From Oenanthe sinensis (taxonomy: Eukaryota; Streptophyta; Magnoliopsida; Apiales; Apiaceae), in contig CM053801.1 in the NCBI GenBank assembly GCA_028671895.1, positions 13,181,375-13,245,374 of the forward strand: DNA of 64,000 bases. Reading direction: 5' to 3'. The notes below the pieces were generated by a model that saw only the letters and a program-made list of their open reading frames with translations, had not been told where the DNA came from and did not search any database. Made by a program: the position numbers and the translations under genes. Shown one piece after another: positions 48,785-60,769 of this stretch. The first letter of the stretch is position 1. The number at the start of each line of letters is the position of its first letter.

Positions 48785-49252
48785 TGTTATGGATTAAAAA
48801 CTGGGGTGTAGTTAATGCGGTGTATGTCGGAGCTTAACGAGCTTTAATGGCTGCACTTGTGTTTCGTAGCTTAATTCTGCCTTCACAAGATGCCTACGTA
48901 TCTCTGTTGGGTTTAGAGAATCAAGCCAAAACGTAGTTCTAAGAATGAGGGGTTAGACCCTTTATATAGACGTGGAAAGTCTAAGAATTAGAGTAGGTTT
49001 AGGAACCTTGATTGATAAGGTATTTCCTAGAAGGATTCTGGATCCTTTGTAGAAGCAGTTTCCATGTAGGAATAGGTTTCCTTATAGTTGGACATAATTA
49101 ATTAGCTGTATACTTAGCTAATTAATTAATTACGAATTTATTTATTAATTAGGGTTTCAAGCCTTAATAATTGGGCTTCCCCTTTGGACCAGATTAGGTA
49201 CAATTAATGCCACATTAATTGTGTCTTTAGGGCTTACTTTCAACCCATATCA
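48785..49252 (-). repeat. 5' LTR (right copy)
   Basis: 468 bp; same length and ends as the left LTR, with two substitutions. Followed at once by the CAAGT duplication. Confidence 0.95.
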
Positions 49253-49257
49253 CAAGT

Positions 49258-50620
49258 TACCCAAACATGTTAATATCATATAAAATTAAATTTTTGTAGA
49301 AATGATTAAAATTTATTTAAATAATTTATAAATTAAAAATTGTATACTTTTTAATTTATAAATAATTATTACACTTGTAAATAAAAGTGACTACCCCACA
49401 TAGCAATCATGCCACACTCATTCAAGTCGAATGAATGGTCATCGTATAATGATCATATCTTGTCTTTGTTATGTATTTTTGTATTACATGTTTAAAAAAT
49501 TCAAATCTAAACAGATATAAACAACAGAATACTAGTTAAGTTATATCATATGTATTAGCATAATATTATATTCTCGTATCATAATTATATAATATAATAT
49601 AATTATAATTATTATAATATTATAATTAATTTCATATAAATATTTCAAATTGATATAATGAATCCCCATACATAACATTATATAACGAAATTATATTTAT
49701 TTGCGCGTCCTCAAGGTGGAAAGCATTTATATAATTAGTTGCCAAATTATAGTTTTACTTTTTTATTTTAAAAGTGAAAATAGTATAATACTCATAATTA
49801 TACATTCAGCTTAAGGCTTTATGAGAGATTGAATCTCATAATACAATCTCATGGATAAAATAGGAAGTTTTAATTTTAAATTTTGGTAAAGATATGATGA
49901 AAATAGTATTAAATTAAAAATTTAACGAATAATATTCAATATTTTATATAATTCATCACTTGTTTTCGGCTTCTACCTCAACTCATTATATTTTGGTCTC
50001 TTCTGCATGAGAATACACATTTATCTAAGCTAGATAAGTTTGTCGCTTTTGATTTATTTCAACTATCTTGGCCAGTTAGCTCTACAAATTGAAACAAGGC
50101 CAGACACCGAAACACGCCCATTGTATTCTTCTGGAGAGCGAGTGTAGACGGTAGAGACCTCATCTCTTACTCTTAATAAAATTGTTCCTCAGAAAATTCA
50201 CCGCTCAATAGAATCCTACAAACTTAACAGAGTAAATATGTTAAAAATTAGTAAAATGATTTTTTTTAAAAAAATATTTTTTAACAAGAAATTTAGAGGA
50301 AGCAAAGATGATAAAAAAGAGGGAGCTACTGAAATTTCTCGTCTCTAGTTGATTTACAAAGCAATAACGTATAGTTACACTTGTTGTCTTAACATGTGTA
50401 TGTGTACACGTGTTTGTATGGATATAGATATATAGAATGAAAGGTGAAGAAAAACAACAAGTAAACTGCGCATGTCATATATTTTTGTCTTTTGTAAGAA
50501 TACAGTTGTGAGAAATAATATAGAGCTGTAAGCTTGTAACTCATATAGCTAGAGGTCACACTGAGTGGTGCGGTGGTTTAAGAAGTGGTGCAAAAATCAG
50601 AGAGACTTTGTGTGAGAGTG
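49258..50620. other. AT-rich flank upstream of DUF789 gene B
   Basis: Contains the promoter of the gene at 50626; no clear TATA box could be singled out among many AT-rich stretches. No gene or defined transposon was seen. Confidence 0.4.
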
Positions 50621-50625
50621 AAAAC

Positions 50626-53159
50626 ATGGGAGGTCATTCATTTCTATCAGCTTCTTCAACCAAAAAGGAATCAAATCTCCAACGCTTACTTAAATCTCTA
50701 ACACCCAATGTTCGTTCGAAACCAATTCCGGAGGTAAATCTCTGTGTTTATATATATTTTGTTAACAAGTGACCGGGTTGATATATTGTTGTGTTTTGTA
50801 GAATCATGATCTGATGTTTTTCTGCTTTAAGCCCGGACTTTTTTTGAAGTTGTTCGTTTGTTTACGTATGTATTATGGAGTTAATTAATTGACTCAATAT
50901 ATGCAGTGGTGACAGTAGACCTTCATGAAATTAATATTACTCGATCAAGATGTTTCCAAGAATTAATTAAGATATTTAATCAGCAACTGTTTAATTCATC
51001 TATTTTTTCATAAATACTATTACCTTTTGATACTGTAAATAACTGCATCTCATTCAGCTAATTATGAATGCTAGATCTCATGCCTAATTTCAATCTATGA
51101 GAATTTGCAAACTCGGAGAGAGCTTCTCTAGCTTTTAACTATTGAGTATCATTATTAGTTCTTTACAAAAGGAAAAGGCCGGGACTTCTATTGTTCTATG
51201 TCAGTATCTATCTTCTGATTTGATTGTACTTTTTATTTTCATCTGTTGGATGGATCAGAACTGCATCCAAAATTTCAACAGTGAAGAGATGCCGCTCACT
51301 GAATGTTTCTGTCTCGGAGATGTATGGAAATGTTTCGAGGAATGGAGTGCCTATGGTCGAGGCACAGAAGTAATATTAGAAAATGGGGACAAGGTTTTGC
51401 AATATTTTACTCCTTTTGTATCAGCTCTCCAAATTTCCATCAACATAAGGTATTTATAACTCGGTTTCTTTCCTTGTAAATAGCTTTTGATTCAGTAACT
51501 GATTTTTATTTGCTACATATAGATAGCTAATCCAGTTCATCGTTACACTTTGTTTGTACTTGTAGAATTCAGAATGTTGATGGTGTTAGTAATGGATCTT
51601 GCAATGGAACTAAATCTTCGAGCGCTGAGGACAAGAGTAATCATGAGCTATTTAGGTCTTCAAGTAACAACTCTGGTAATAGCAAGTTCTGGGACTCCTC
51701 TTCCGGTTATTCAAGCACGGACCCTGAGCAAAAGGAGGTTTGCTTGTTTAACCGCCATTTTGAGTTTCATGATTATCAAAATCCGTTTACTAGGGCTCCG
51801 TTTTTTGACAAAGTAAACGCTCTAATCTTTTTTCCTTTGATTATATTTTATTGTCTATGATCTTTATTTTTGGCAAGAAACATCTGATACAACGATTACC
51901 CTTCTTACTAGCTACCATAGTAACTAATGTGCTTATAAATCAATATTTCAATGCAGATTCAAAATCTTGCCCAAGAAAATCCAGGCCTGATGAGATTGAG
52001 GAGCACTGATTTAGAGCCATCCAGTTGGATGGCTGTTGCCTGGTTAGTAATTTTGTTGCAAGAATAAATAAAATCTATAGATTCAGTGTAATCATGTTTC
52101 TATTAGGGTGGAAACCCCAAAACTACTATACGTTTTCTAATTTGTCGGATTCTATTCCTACGTAACAAGTATGTAACTATTCGGGTCTTTATCTGCAGAA
52201 ATATCTACTTAATTCAGTTAGGTTTCTTGAAATGAAGTGACTTGACAACAGACAATTTTCCTTTTTAAGTCTTTGTTAAAATCCCAGAAGAAATTGATAT
52301 TTTTAATGTTCTTTATTTGTAAAGTAGGCGTTTACTCTCTAGCTATATATATATGGAGAATTGTCGTTTATGATCATGATGCAAGTTGTACGAATATTGT
52401 TAATTATCATTTTGTAATCATTCCCACTATGCTAGAATTTTTGAAAATTTTAATCATCTGGTTGGAAGATTAAAACCAGAGAAGAAAATGTAATATGTGT
52501 AGCTCACACATGAAAATTTCTTTCTTGTATCAAAAACAGAATAGGCGTAACACTACTGATTTGTGGGTATAAGATTGATTAATAGTTACAGATCTTGCTG
52601 CTCAATAGGTATCCTATTTATAGCATCCCGGATAAAAGAGTTGCGAAAGACTTATCTGCAGCTTTCATAACTTTCCATACATTGTCCTCCTTCCATCAAG
52701 GTAAAAGAATATATCTTACATGTGATTTCCCCTTTGTATTTGATACTGTACGTGTTATGTGTGTTATGTACGCATTAATATTATGTTATGTGAATTAATT
52801 TAACAACTAGCATCACAGTTGATCTAATTCTAGTTTTCTCAATTCGAACATTACCATTAGCAGATGCTGGTGCAGATCCTGTTCATGAGAAAGCTGGGAC
52901 TGTGGGATCGGAAGCAGTGATGAAGAAGAAAGCAAACAAGATAGGCCATCGAAGAATGCCTCTTCCACCATTTGGCCTGGCTGCCCTGTACCTGACAGGA
53001 GATGTCTGGTTTATTAATGGCGAATCTGACAAGGAAAGGTATACTGACCTTAACAACTCTGCCAGCATCTGGTTACAGAAGCGCCATTTCTATCATAATG
53101 ACTTCAATTATTTTGCAAATAACTCTTTTATTAGAAGTAGATCTATGAAACAAACATAA
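50626..53159 (+). CDS. DUF789 family protein (copy B), six exons
   Basis: Exons: 50626-50733, 51259-51449, 51566-51812, 51957-52042, 52609-52700 and 52864-53159, joining to 339 residues with the same phases as copy A. Start MGGHSFLSASSTKKESNLQR matches copy A's MAAGHSSSSTKIEYSNMER. Conserved blocks: LGDVWKCFEEWSAYGRGTEV, VSALQISINI, PSSWMAVAWYPIYSIPD, AAFITFHTLSSFHQGK-type, LPPFGLAALYLTGDVWFING. Exon 3 encodes a Ser/Asn-rich stretch (KSSSAEDKSNHELFRSSSNN) that copy A largely lacks. Exon 6 also has a doubled acceptor (TTAGCAG), here able to add one Ala. The family is plant-specific with unknown function. The stop lies 585 bases from the convergent MADS gene. Confidence 0.9.
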
Positions 53160-53743
53160 TAGTGTTCCGAACATTTAATTTAAGAGTTCGTATGAGGCTA
53201 GTAGAGTCACTGGAAAAAACTACCTGATTAAATGCTTTCTGGTTACTTGTATTTCCGGCCTGTTGACTATTGACATTAACATGAACATGTTTTCTCTACT
53301 TCTATTTCCTTTTATCATAAACTATGATGCATGATAATGTCTTGATACAAATGCATTAACCATTGATTGATCACCAATCAAGTTACATATATCAAGCACT
53401 CCAAATTTAATGAATGTACATGCATGTAATGCTCTTATTTGGAGAGTATTTATAAGATTTGTAAAAGAGAGGAATCGGCCTCCCTACGGGAGAAAAAGAG
53501 ATTATGATTATGAATATAGGAAGATTTGAGAATATGCAAGAACAATTATGAAAATATGTAACTGGTACATATATACTAAATACCAATTCCATGAAATTAA
53601 ATCTTTTATATAGAATAAGAAAAACAAAAATTAAACAAACATTATTTTTAGGATCCAAATTACATATGCCATGAAATTAAATTTTGAATAATTTCTGTAT
53701 CTAGAGTTGTTCAACATCAAGATCAAGAAAGACAAAAACAACT

Positions 53744-54409
53744 TTAGTCGAGGCCAGACCCGTTATTAAATCCTGGAGTGCAAGGAAGCATGTGTTCATC
53801 ACCATATTCATAACCACCTTCATTATTTTTAACCACCGGCGTATCCAATTCTTCATTCTTAAAGCTTTGATTTACATTGAACATCGAAGAATTTCGAATC
53901 ATGTTCATCTCATTAGCTCTCCCCATTACATTATTCTTCAATACTTCCATTGAAGTTATATACTTCTCAAGCTCTTCCAACCCTAAATCATCAAAAGGTT
54001 GTTCCCACCAAAAATGACCGTCCTCCAATTGATTCTCTACAACATTAATCTTTTTACCCTTCTCATCTTCCATCTCCTTGGTAATCTCCAGATACTCTTG
54101 ATTAAACTTATCATTCATGCCTGTAGAGTTTACGTTAACTTCATTTATCGACGCATCTTCTTGTGGCATTGAGGAACTTCCAGCAAGGTACTGATCAACA
54201 ACAGAGTCTACACTAGAATGTCCGAACGCAAAAATACGTTCTCCAGGAGACTGAACAATGATAGCTGTTTCGGCACCAGTTAAAACACAAAGCTCGCTTG
54301 CTTTCTTGAAAAGCCCTGCCCGCCGTTTAGAAAAAGTCACTTGCAGGCTATTTCGGTCACCTATTTTCTTCATCTCTATTTTTTTCCGTCCCTGAGTTTT
54401 CTTAATCAT
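53744..54409 (-). CDS. Type I (M-alpha) MADS-box transcription factor, AGL62-like
   Basis: A single-exon gene for 221 residues, as usual for type I MADS genes. Residues ~7-65 are the MADS DNA-binding and dimerisation domain: RKKIEMKKIGDRNSLQVTFS, KRRAGLFKKASELC, TGAETAIIVQSPGERIFAFG. The C-terminal half has HFWWEQPFDDLGLEELEKYI (about 131-150), the block typical of the AGL61/AGL62 subgroup, followed by a helical stretch and an acidic/Gly-rich tail. There is no K domain. Relatives act in the nucleus in the central cell and early endosperm, often as heterodimers; such a role here is inferred from the subgroup. A TATATAT box (54474-54481) lies about 65 bases before the ATG. The sequence is intact. 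Confidence 0.92.
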   Translation of the reverse strand: MIKKTQGRKKIEMKKIGDRNSLQVTFSKRRAGLFKKASELCVLTGAETAIIVQSPGERIFAFGHSSVDSVVDQYLAGSSSMPQEDASINEVNVNSTGMNDKFNQEYLEITKEMEDEKGKKINVVENQLEDGHFWWEQPFDDLGLEELEKYITSMEVLKNNVMGRANEMNMIRNSSMFNVNQSFKNEELDTPVVKNNEGGYEYGDEHMLPCTPGFNNGSGLD

Positions 54410-54473
54410 CTTGCTTCTTTCTAACTGGAAGAAAAAAAATAATTAAGCTAACTAGCTATGTGAATATAGGCAC

Positions 54474-54481
54474 TATATATA
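54474..54481 (-). promoter_or_regulatory. TATA box of the MADS gene
   Basis: TATATATA-type box 65 bases before the start codon; implies a leader of about 35 bases. Confidence 0.5.
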
Positions 54482-54499
54482 GTTTAATTACGGTGAAGT

Positions 54500-56330
54500 T
54501 ATTAATGCAATTGTGTGTGCACAAGCAATTTCTATGGTTAAATTGATCACCAAATCAATATACAATCTCTAGTTGAAATTAGTTACGTGATTGATTGCAT
54601 TTTTTTACAAGGATGGATTGCAGTTTTGAAAGCAGCAGAAATGGACAGCTTTAACCAGGTTATCTTTCATAATTCTGTTGAAGACTTGCCCTTCTAGAAA
54701 GACGGCATACATGTAACTGAGGTGTCTTTCCATATCAAATTCATACGATATTTTTTTCCAAGGATATAAATATATTGTACTAATATATAAAAATAAATCT
54801 AATATATTAAGGAAGTTTTTATTTTATAGAGTACAAGGAAACAATTAACACGGATGTTTGTGATCTAGTTTTTAAATACATTTGTAGTTTCTGATTAAAA
54901 AATTAGCAAAAAATATCAATAAATTATTTTCTTTCTCTTTAATTAATATATATAAATAATATATTTCATAATTATCAATATTTTAAAGTACATGAATACT
55001 AGTTAAACGAGCAACAAGTTGTGCCGTCAGTCCTTATTCAATTGCAAATCCTATATGTCAAAATACATATTTAACTCAGCCAACGGTCATAACATTTTTA
55101 TTCATGATTTTCTGAACTTTTCGAAGAAACTCAATCGCGTCGGAAACCAAAAATCCAAAAGTATCAAATGTAATTGACATAAAATTGTGTTGATTATCTC
55201 TATACACTTGATCATGTTTATGCACTTTTATGTACTCTATGACGTTATGTGTTGTCACAAACCTTCTATAGGAGTAGCCAAAAGAAAATCGTGAACATAA
55301 TTGGATCTCAAACACTGAAATATTGTAGCTTGACGGTCTGAAAAGTCAAATTTGGTATGTAAATTTTTACAAATACCTCTAAAGTAAAGATATGCCATGC
55401 ATTGGAAATATGTTTAAACATTTTTTTATCTTTTTCTAAAAATATGTTTTCTAAAAAATTATACAAAACCTTCTTTATTACTTTAATTTGTCAAAAACAA
55501 ATTGTAAACAGAAGCAAACAAGAGTAATGCTATGAAACCAAACAAATCTCCCCAAAAAAATTCTAAAATGATGTGGCATGATGCATATGGCAAGATGAGT
55601 AGTTTTAATTGATGTGATTGATTTGAATATAGAAAGATTCATTTCATTAATTATTCTCACAATCAATCAGAACGAGACATGTGTCATTTGAAAAAAAAAT
55701 TGTAAATTTTTTTTGGTACTCATCAAACAAATATAAGTTGCACTCCTTTTTCTTCTATTTTTTTAAAGTTGATTTCAATTGTATTAAGTTACCAATTTAG
55801 TATATTTTTACCGGAGCAATGCCACGTACCCAAAAATTATCCCAATTTTATATTTTTACCGGAGCAATGCTACGTACCCAAAAATTATCCCAATTTTTTT
55901 ACATGGTATGACATATGATTTATTTTAATTCATGGGCACATATACACGCGGAGTCTTATATTATTATTATAGTAAAATTATCAATTACACACATGACAAC
56001 TTAATATTTGGAATAATTTTTAGGACACCTAATATTTTTCTTCTTACAAATAATTTTCAGAGGTAGTAAAACCGCAAATTAGGGTAAGAAAGTAGAATTT
56101 TTATTAATTTTTTCTTTTATTTTACACGTCACATAGATAACCCAACAAATAAAATTCTGATTGGTTAATTATTGTGTTTTTCTTCCACTTTGCTGCCTGT
56201 ACGTGTACCAGTAAATTAAAAACGATCACTATCTTTTTACGTATATTTTCATGAGAAATGTCAGGCCCACAGAAAATATTACAAAAATTATGTACATAAT
56301 GACATGGAAAGCCACATGTATATATCATTG
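54500..56330. other. AT-rich intergenic DNA with a 48-bp direct duplication
   Basis: Mostly featureless. At 55803-55899 a 48-bp unit (TATTTTTACCGGAGCAATGC then ACGTACCCAAAAATTATCCC) occurs twice in tandem with one difference. No gene was recognised. Confidence 0.5.
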
Positions 56331-56338
56331 TCCGCCAT

Positions 56339-57570
56339 TATACCTATTAAACATGCTTAATTATTTAGACTTTACAGTTGAAACAATTTTACGTTTATTT
56401 AGTATTTAGTTTTGATTAATATTAGTCTACTGCTATTTATATTATATATTTTATTGTTATAATAAATTTTCATTTTAAAAAAATAATTATATATTTTAAA
56501 ATTTCTAATTAATATGAATATGATATTTCTAGAAAATAAATTATCATTAGTGTTAATTTTTTTTTAACATGTTACATTTTTGTATTATTAGATTATTTAA
56601 AATTTTCATATATTATAATTATAAGTGAAATTAAAACAAAATCTAATTAAATTTTTAAAGGATTTGAAGTTAATTTTTCCTTTACTCACATGTTAATAAA
56701 AATGATTCAAAGATAAGAAATACAAAATATATTAATAAATAATATTTTACATCAATAATAAATATTTTTTTAAAATAAATAATATTACATTAGAATTTAG
56801 AAAATAATAAATATAATTTAAACAAACTCTTAATTTAAAATGAAGATATAATATAAAAATATATAATTAAACCCGAAATAATTATTTAAAATAATAAATA
56901 AAAAGAGAGAAATCACATTAAATAAAATTATTGCCTTCAAACATATATAACAAAATTTATAAAAGTTTATAAAAGACTAAGCTTACAATTATAATAAACT
57001 AAAAGTAATGATAATAACATAAAAAATTGTGTTGGTCGGTTGTCTTTTTAACTTTCTATCATATTAATCTTTCAAGCTCCCCTTTTCTTTTGTGATTTTC
57101 TGTGTCCTGTGTTAAACTGCATCATCGTTAACAATTCAACAAAAAAAACACACTAATATTCAGATCATTTTCCTAGTACAGGTAATGTTTAAGATTTGTT
57201 GATTAATTATATGCATTCTGAAAATATAATAAATAATCTTGATTATTATTTTATCTTTATCTTGATATATAGAAAACAACAAAAAATAATTTTACCACAA
57301 AGCTAGTAGAAGAATTCAATACACAAAAATGTAAGATATGTTAAAAAAAATATAACACTAATTATAATTTATTTTCTAAAAATATCATATTCATAATAAT
57401 TACAAATTTTGAAATATATAATTATTTCTTTTAAAATGAAAATTTTATTATAACAATAAAATATATAATATAAATAGCATTAGATTAATATTAATCAAAA
57501 TTAAATAATAAATAAACTAAAATTAATTCAGCTTAATTTTAAGTCTAAATAACCATACTTAATAATAAGT
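56339..57570. mobile_element. Long-terminal-inverted-repeat element (~1.2 kb)
   Basis: The left arm (56339-56590) and right arm (57318-57570) are ~250-bp inverted complements; shared blocks include TTATTTAGACTT near the outer tips, ATTTTATTGTTATAATAAA and ATGATATTTCTAGAAAATAA. The interior (~730 bp) has no long open frame but holds a less AT-rich patch at 57045-57185. Long inverted repeats without coding fit a non-autonomous Mutator-like or foldback element. No convincing target duplication was found, so the ends are approximate. Confidence 0.6.
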
Positions 57571-57738
57571 ACAGTGCCGACAACCTAATAATGATGCGGT
57601 TTCATGTCATTCTGTACATAATTTATGTAGCCTTTTCTACATCTAGCATTTCTCTGTTTTCATCGCTTTGCCTGTACGTTACTGTTTTAAACAGCGGATG
57701 AGTAATTCTAGGGTTTTCTCAGCATGAAGTCCCCTGAT

Positions 57739-59352
57739 TAGGGCTGTTAAACGAACCGAACCGAGCCGAACTTTGACCGAACCGAGCCGAGCTTTGACCT
57801 AAACGAACCGAGCCGAGCTTTGACCATAACGAACCGAGCTGAATTCTTAACGAACCGAGCCGAGTTTTGACTGAACCGAGCCGAACTCGAGTTGTTCACG
57901 AACAACCTCGGGCCGAGCCGAGCTAGAGCCGAGCTCGAGCTGTTCGCGAACAATTATATTATATATTTTTAAATTAATTCATAATTTATAAGTCAAAAAA
58001 ATAATAATAAATGAGAAATCATTTAGTTTGAACTGCCGTGTTAAATTATTAAATTTATTTTTTAATATTGTAATAAAATATTAACAACCAATTACCAAGT
58101 TATAAAATACAAAAAACAAGATTTGATACAACCGTACGAATTGTTGTTTCTATTTTTTAAAAAATATTTCTCGACGATCCAACCGTACAGATGTCAAGAT
58201 ATATCTAATTTATTGATATTCCCAACATTTCAAAAAATAAAAAATTAATTTGGTTGGAGATCTTAGTAGATCATTATTATTATCACTAGTACTAGTAACT
58301 AGTGCTTTGTCATGGATTGTTGTTTCTATTTTTTAAAAATATTTCTCGACGATCCAACCGTACCGATGTTAAGATATATCTAATTTATTGATATTCCTAA
58401 AATTTCAAAAAATAAAAAATTAATTTGGTTGGACATCTTAGTAGATCATTATTATTATCACTAGTACTAGTAACTAGTGCTTTTTCACAGATTGTTGTTT
58501 CTATTTTTTAAAAAATACTTCTCGACGATCCAACCGTACGGATGTCAAGATATATCTAATTTATTGTTATTCCCAAATTTTCCAAAAATAAAAAATTAAT
58601 TTGGTTGGAGATCTTAGTAGATTATTACTATTATCACTAGTACTAGTAACTAGTGTTTTGTCACGAATTGTTGTTTCTATTTTAAAAAAAATATTTTTCG
58701 ATGATCCAACCGTACAGATGTCAAGATATATATAATTTTTTGGTATTCCCAAATTTTTTTTAAAAAAAAATAATTTGGTTGGAGATCTCAGTAGATCACT
58801 ACTATTCAGACCAGTACAAGTAAGTAGTGTTTTGTCATAGATTGTTGTTTCTATTTTCTAAAAAATATTTCTTGATGATCCAACTGTACGGATGTCAAGA
58901 TATATCTAATTTAGTTATATTCCCAAATTTTTAAAAAATAAAAATTCATTTAGAAGCAATTTATTAATTTATTTCATATATTTAAATTCATTTAGAAATT
59001 CTCCAAAATTATTTATTGATAATAAATATTTAAGAAAAATTATATTCTGATAAAGAATAATTTTATGAATATTTGTGAATTTTCTGGGAATTTTTATATT
59101 ATATATAAAAATATAAAAATATTCAGGATATATGCATTTTTTTCGAGTTTTAACGAGCCGAGCCGAACTCGAGCCGAACTCGAGCCGAGCTCGAGTCGAA
59201 CACCCCAAAGCTCGGCTCGAGCTCGTTAAGCTTAACGAACAAAAATCATGTTCGAGCTCGAGCTCGAGCCCTTAACGAACCGAGCCGAATCGAGCCCTTA
59301 ACGAGCCGAGCTCGAGCTGTTCGTTAAAAGCTCTGTTCGTTTAACAGCCCTA
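57739..59352. mobile_element. Non-autonomous hAT element carrying a tandem array
   Basis: The 1,614-bp element has perfect 18-bp terminal inverted repeats (TAGGGCTGTTAAACGAAC) and a perfect 8-bp target duplication CCCCTGAT (57731-57738, 59353-59360), the hallmark of hAT transposons. Both subterminal regions (57765-57950 and 59150-59340) are packed with CGAACCGAGCC/CGAGCTCGAG motifs, as expected for transposase-binding sites. The centre is AT-rich with a five-copy ~175-bp tandem repeat. There is no transposase, so it must be mobilised in trans. Confidence 0.93.
58140..58955. repeat. Five-copy ~175-bp tandem array inside the hAT element
   Basis: Units start at about 58140, 58316, 58491, 58667 and 58841, each opening ATTGTTGTTTCTATTTT, then a CGATGATCCAACCGTAC-like block, then TCACTAGTACTAGTAACTAG. 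The fifth unit is truncated, and outer units are more diverged than units 1-3. Confidence 0.92.
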
Positions 59353-59360
59353 CCCCTGAT

Positions 59361-60765
59361 CCAATAGCAAGGTATGTTAGCTCTCTCCTTCTAGTGTTCT
59401 TTTATCTTTGAAATCGACTGATACAAGGTATGTTAGCCTCTCCTCTCAGTGCGGCTAGAGGGTTGTCTCTCAGGCACAAAGAAACCAATAGGATAGAAAT
59501 ATACATATCTTAACCCAACAATACTTTGAAGAGCAAATTACTAGCCCAAATGTTCCTAGCTCTTGAGTAATTAGATTTTTATAAAATTGAAAATTCATAT
59601 TAATACATATGATATATTTTCTTACTTTTATAAATGTTTTAAAGAAGTGAGCAGTAATAAATTAATTAGAATATGATTCTTTTAATAATGATAATTAAAT
59701 TTAGGTATAATATATATGAATATTTGGACCCGTAAAATTTAACCATAATATGTAAAAATATATTTAATATAAATATGTATAAAGTTTGAGCTTGTTTTAT
59801 ATATAATAAATAGAATTTTATTTAATATTGATATGTATATGTATATAATTTTGATCAGGAGTATAATTCCAATTACGGTAGACAATAATCAGTGAAAAAT
59901 GATACGTGATTAATTAAGGTGGCAAATGTGTAGCTCTTTGCCCTGGACCTCACACATGGTCTCCCACATAGCAGGTGATCGACACATGGTTACAAGAACG
60001 AAGCTTTTAATAATCTATCCCATCCCCTGCATATATAAAAATACAATAGCGGCGAGCCACCGGCATTAGAATAATATTTTGGAAAGATTTAGAAGATTCG
60101 CCAGTTGACTCTGCTGATATATATATTAACATAAACCAAAATTATAATTTTGCTGATATCATATTTTTGTATATATACAAGCAAGCACGTACCTGCTCTC
60201 TTGTCGATCTCCAACCTGTAGATCCACTTAAAATTGTAAAGAAACAGTTTGGCCATCTACTTCCATTCTTAAAATTGAGAATCAGCCAAGACTCCATTCA
60301 AAGAAGATATTATATTATTAATTAATTAAAACAACATTATGAATTTATGATAATTTAATACATGTGAGCGAGCACATGACTCTAAAAATTTAGGGCTCAA
60401 ATTTATGTCACCCTATATAGACTATTTTTGACGCCCAACGCGTTATAATAGATGATTCTGTTAAACATGCAAGAAGAACATCTCATTTTAAAGTGAATTT
60501 GTTAGATTTCATTTTTTGTTTACAACATCTTTCGATAATTTTTTTATTAAAAAAATATAATTAAATAATTTTAATATATATTGAAGTATATATGAAGGGT
60601 TCAATTTTAAAATTTTACACCAGGGTCCGAAAATATTTGTCACGCCCATGATTTGATACATGAACTTGAGGTATTCAGATTCAAAGAACAGTGAAGTGTA
60701 AATATAGTCTGCAGGGAAAGGAAAACAAGGAGCTATAAAATCAAACTATTTATGAGTGATCCCAA
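59361..60765. other. Intergenic DNA 3' of the P450 fragment
   Basis: AT-rich; contains the probable 3'UTR of the P450 locus. No gene or repeat recognised. Confidence 0.4.
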
Positions 60766-60769
60766 CGAT

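Larger units (their letters stand above)
39013..49252 (-). mobile_element. Tat-type Ty3/gypsy LTR retrotransposon, complete (10.24 kb)
   Basis: The element has two 468-bp LTRs with TG...CA ends, a perfect 5-bp target duplication, a primer-binding site, a polypurine tract, a gag-pol frame of 1,856 codons on the minus strand and a spliced antisense gene on the plus strand. The second (archaeal-type) RNase H after the usual RNase H, the absence of a chromodomain and the antisense gene between pol and 3' LTR all place it in the Tat lineage of plant Metaviridae. The LTRs differ at only two positions, so the insertion is recent. It separates two DUF789 paralogues. The region between the 3' LTR and the antisense gene carries a 45-bp tandem array. 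Confidence 0.96.
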
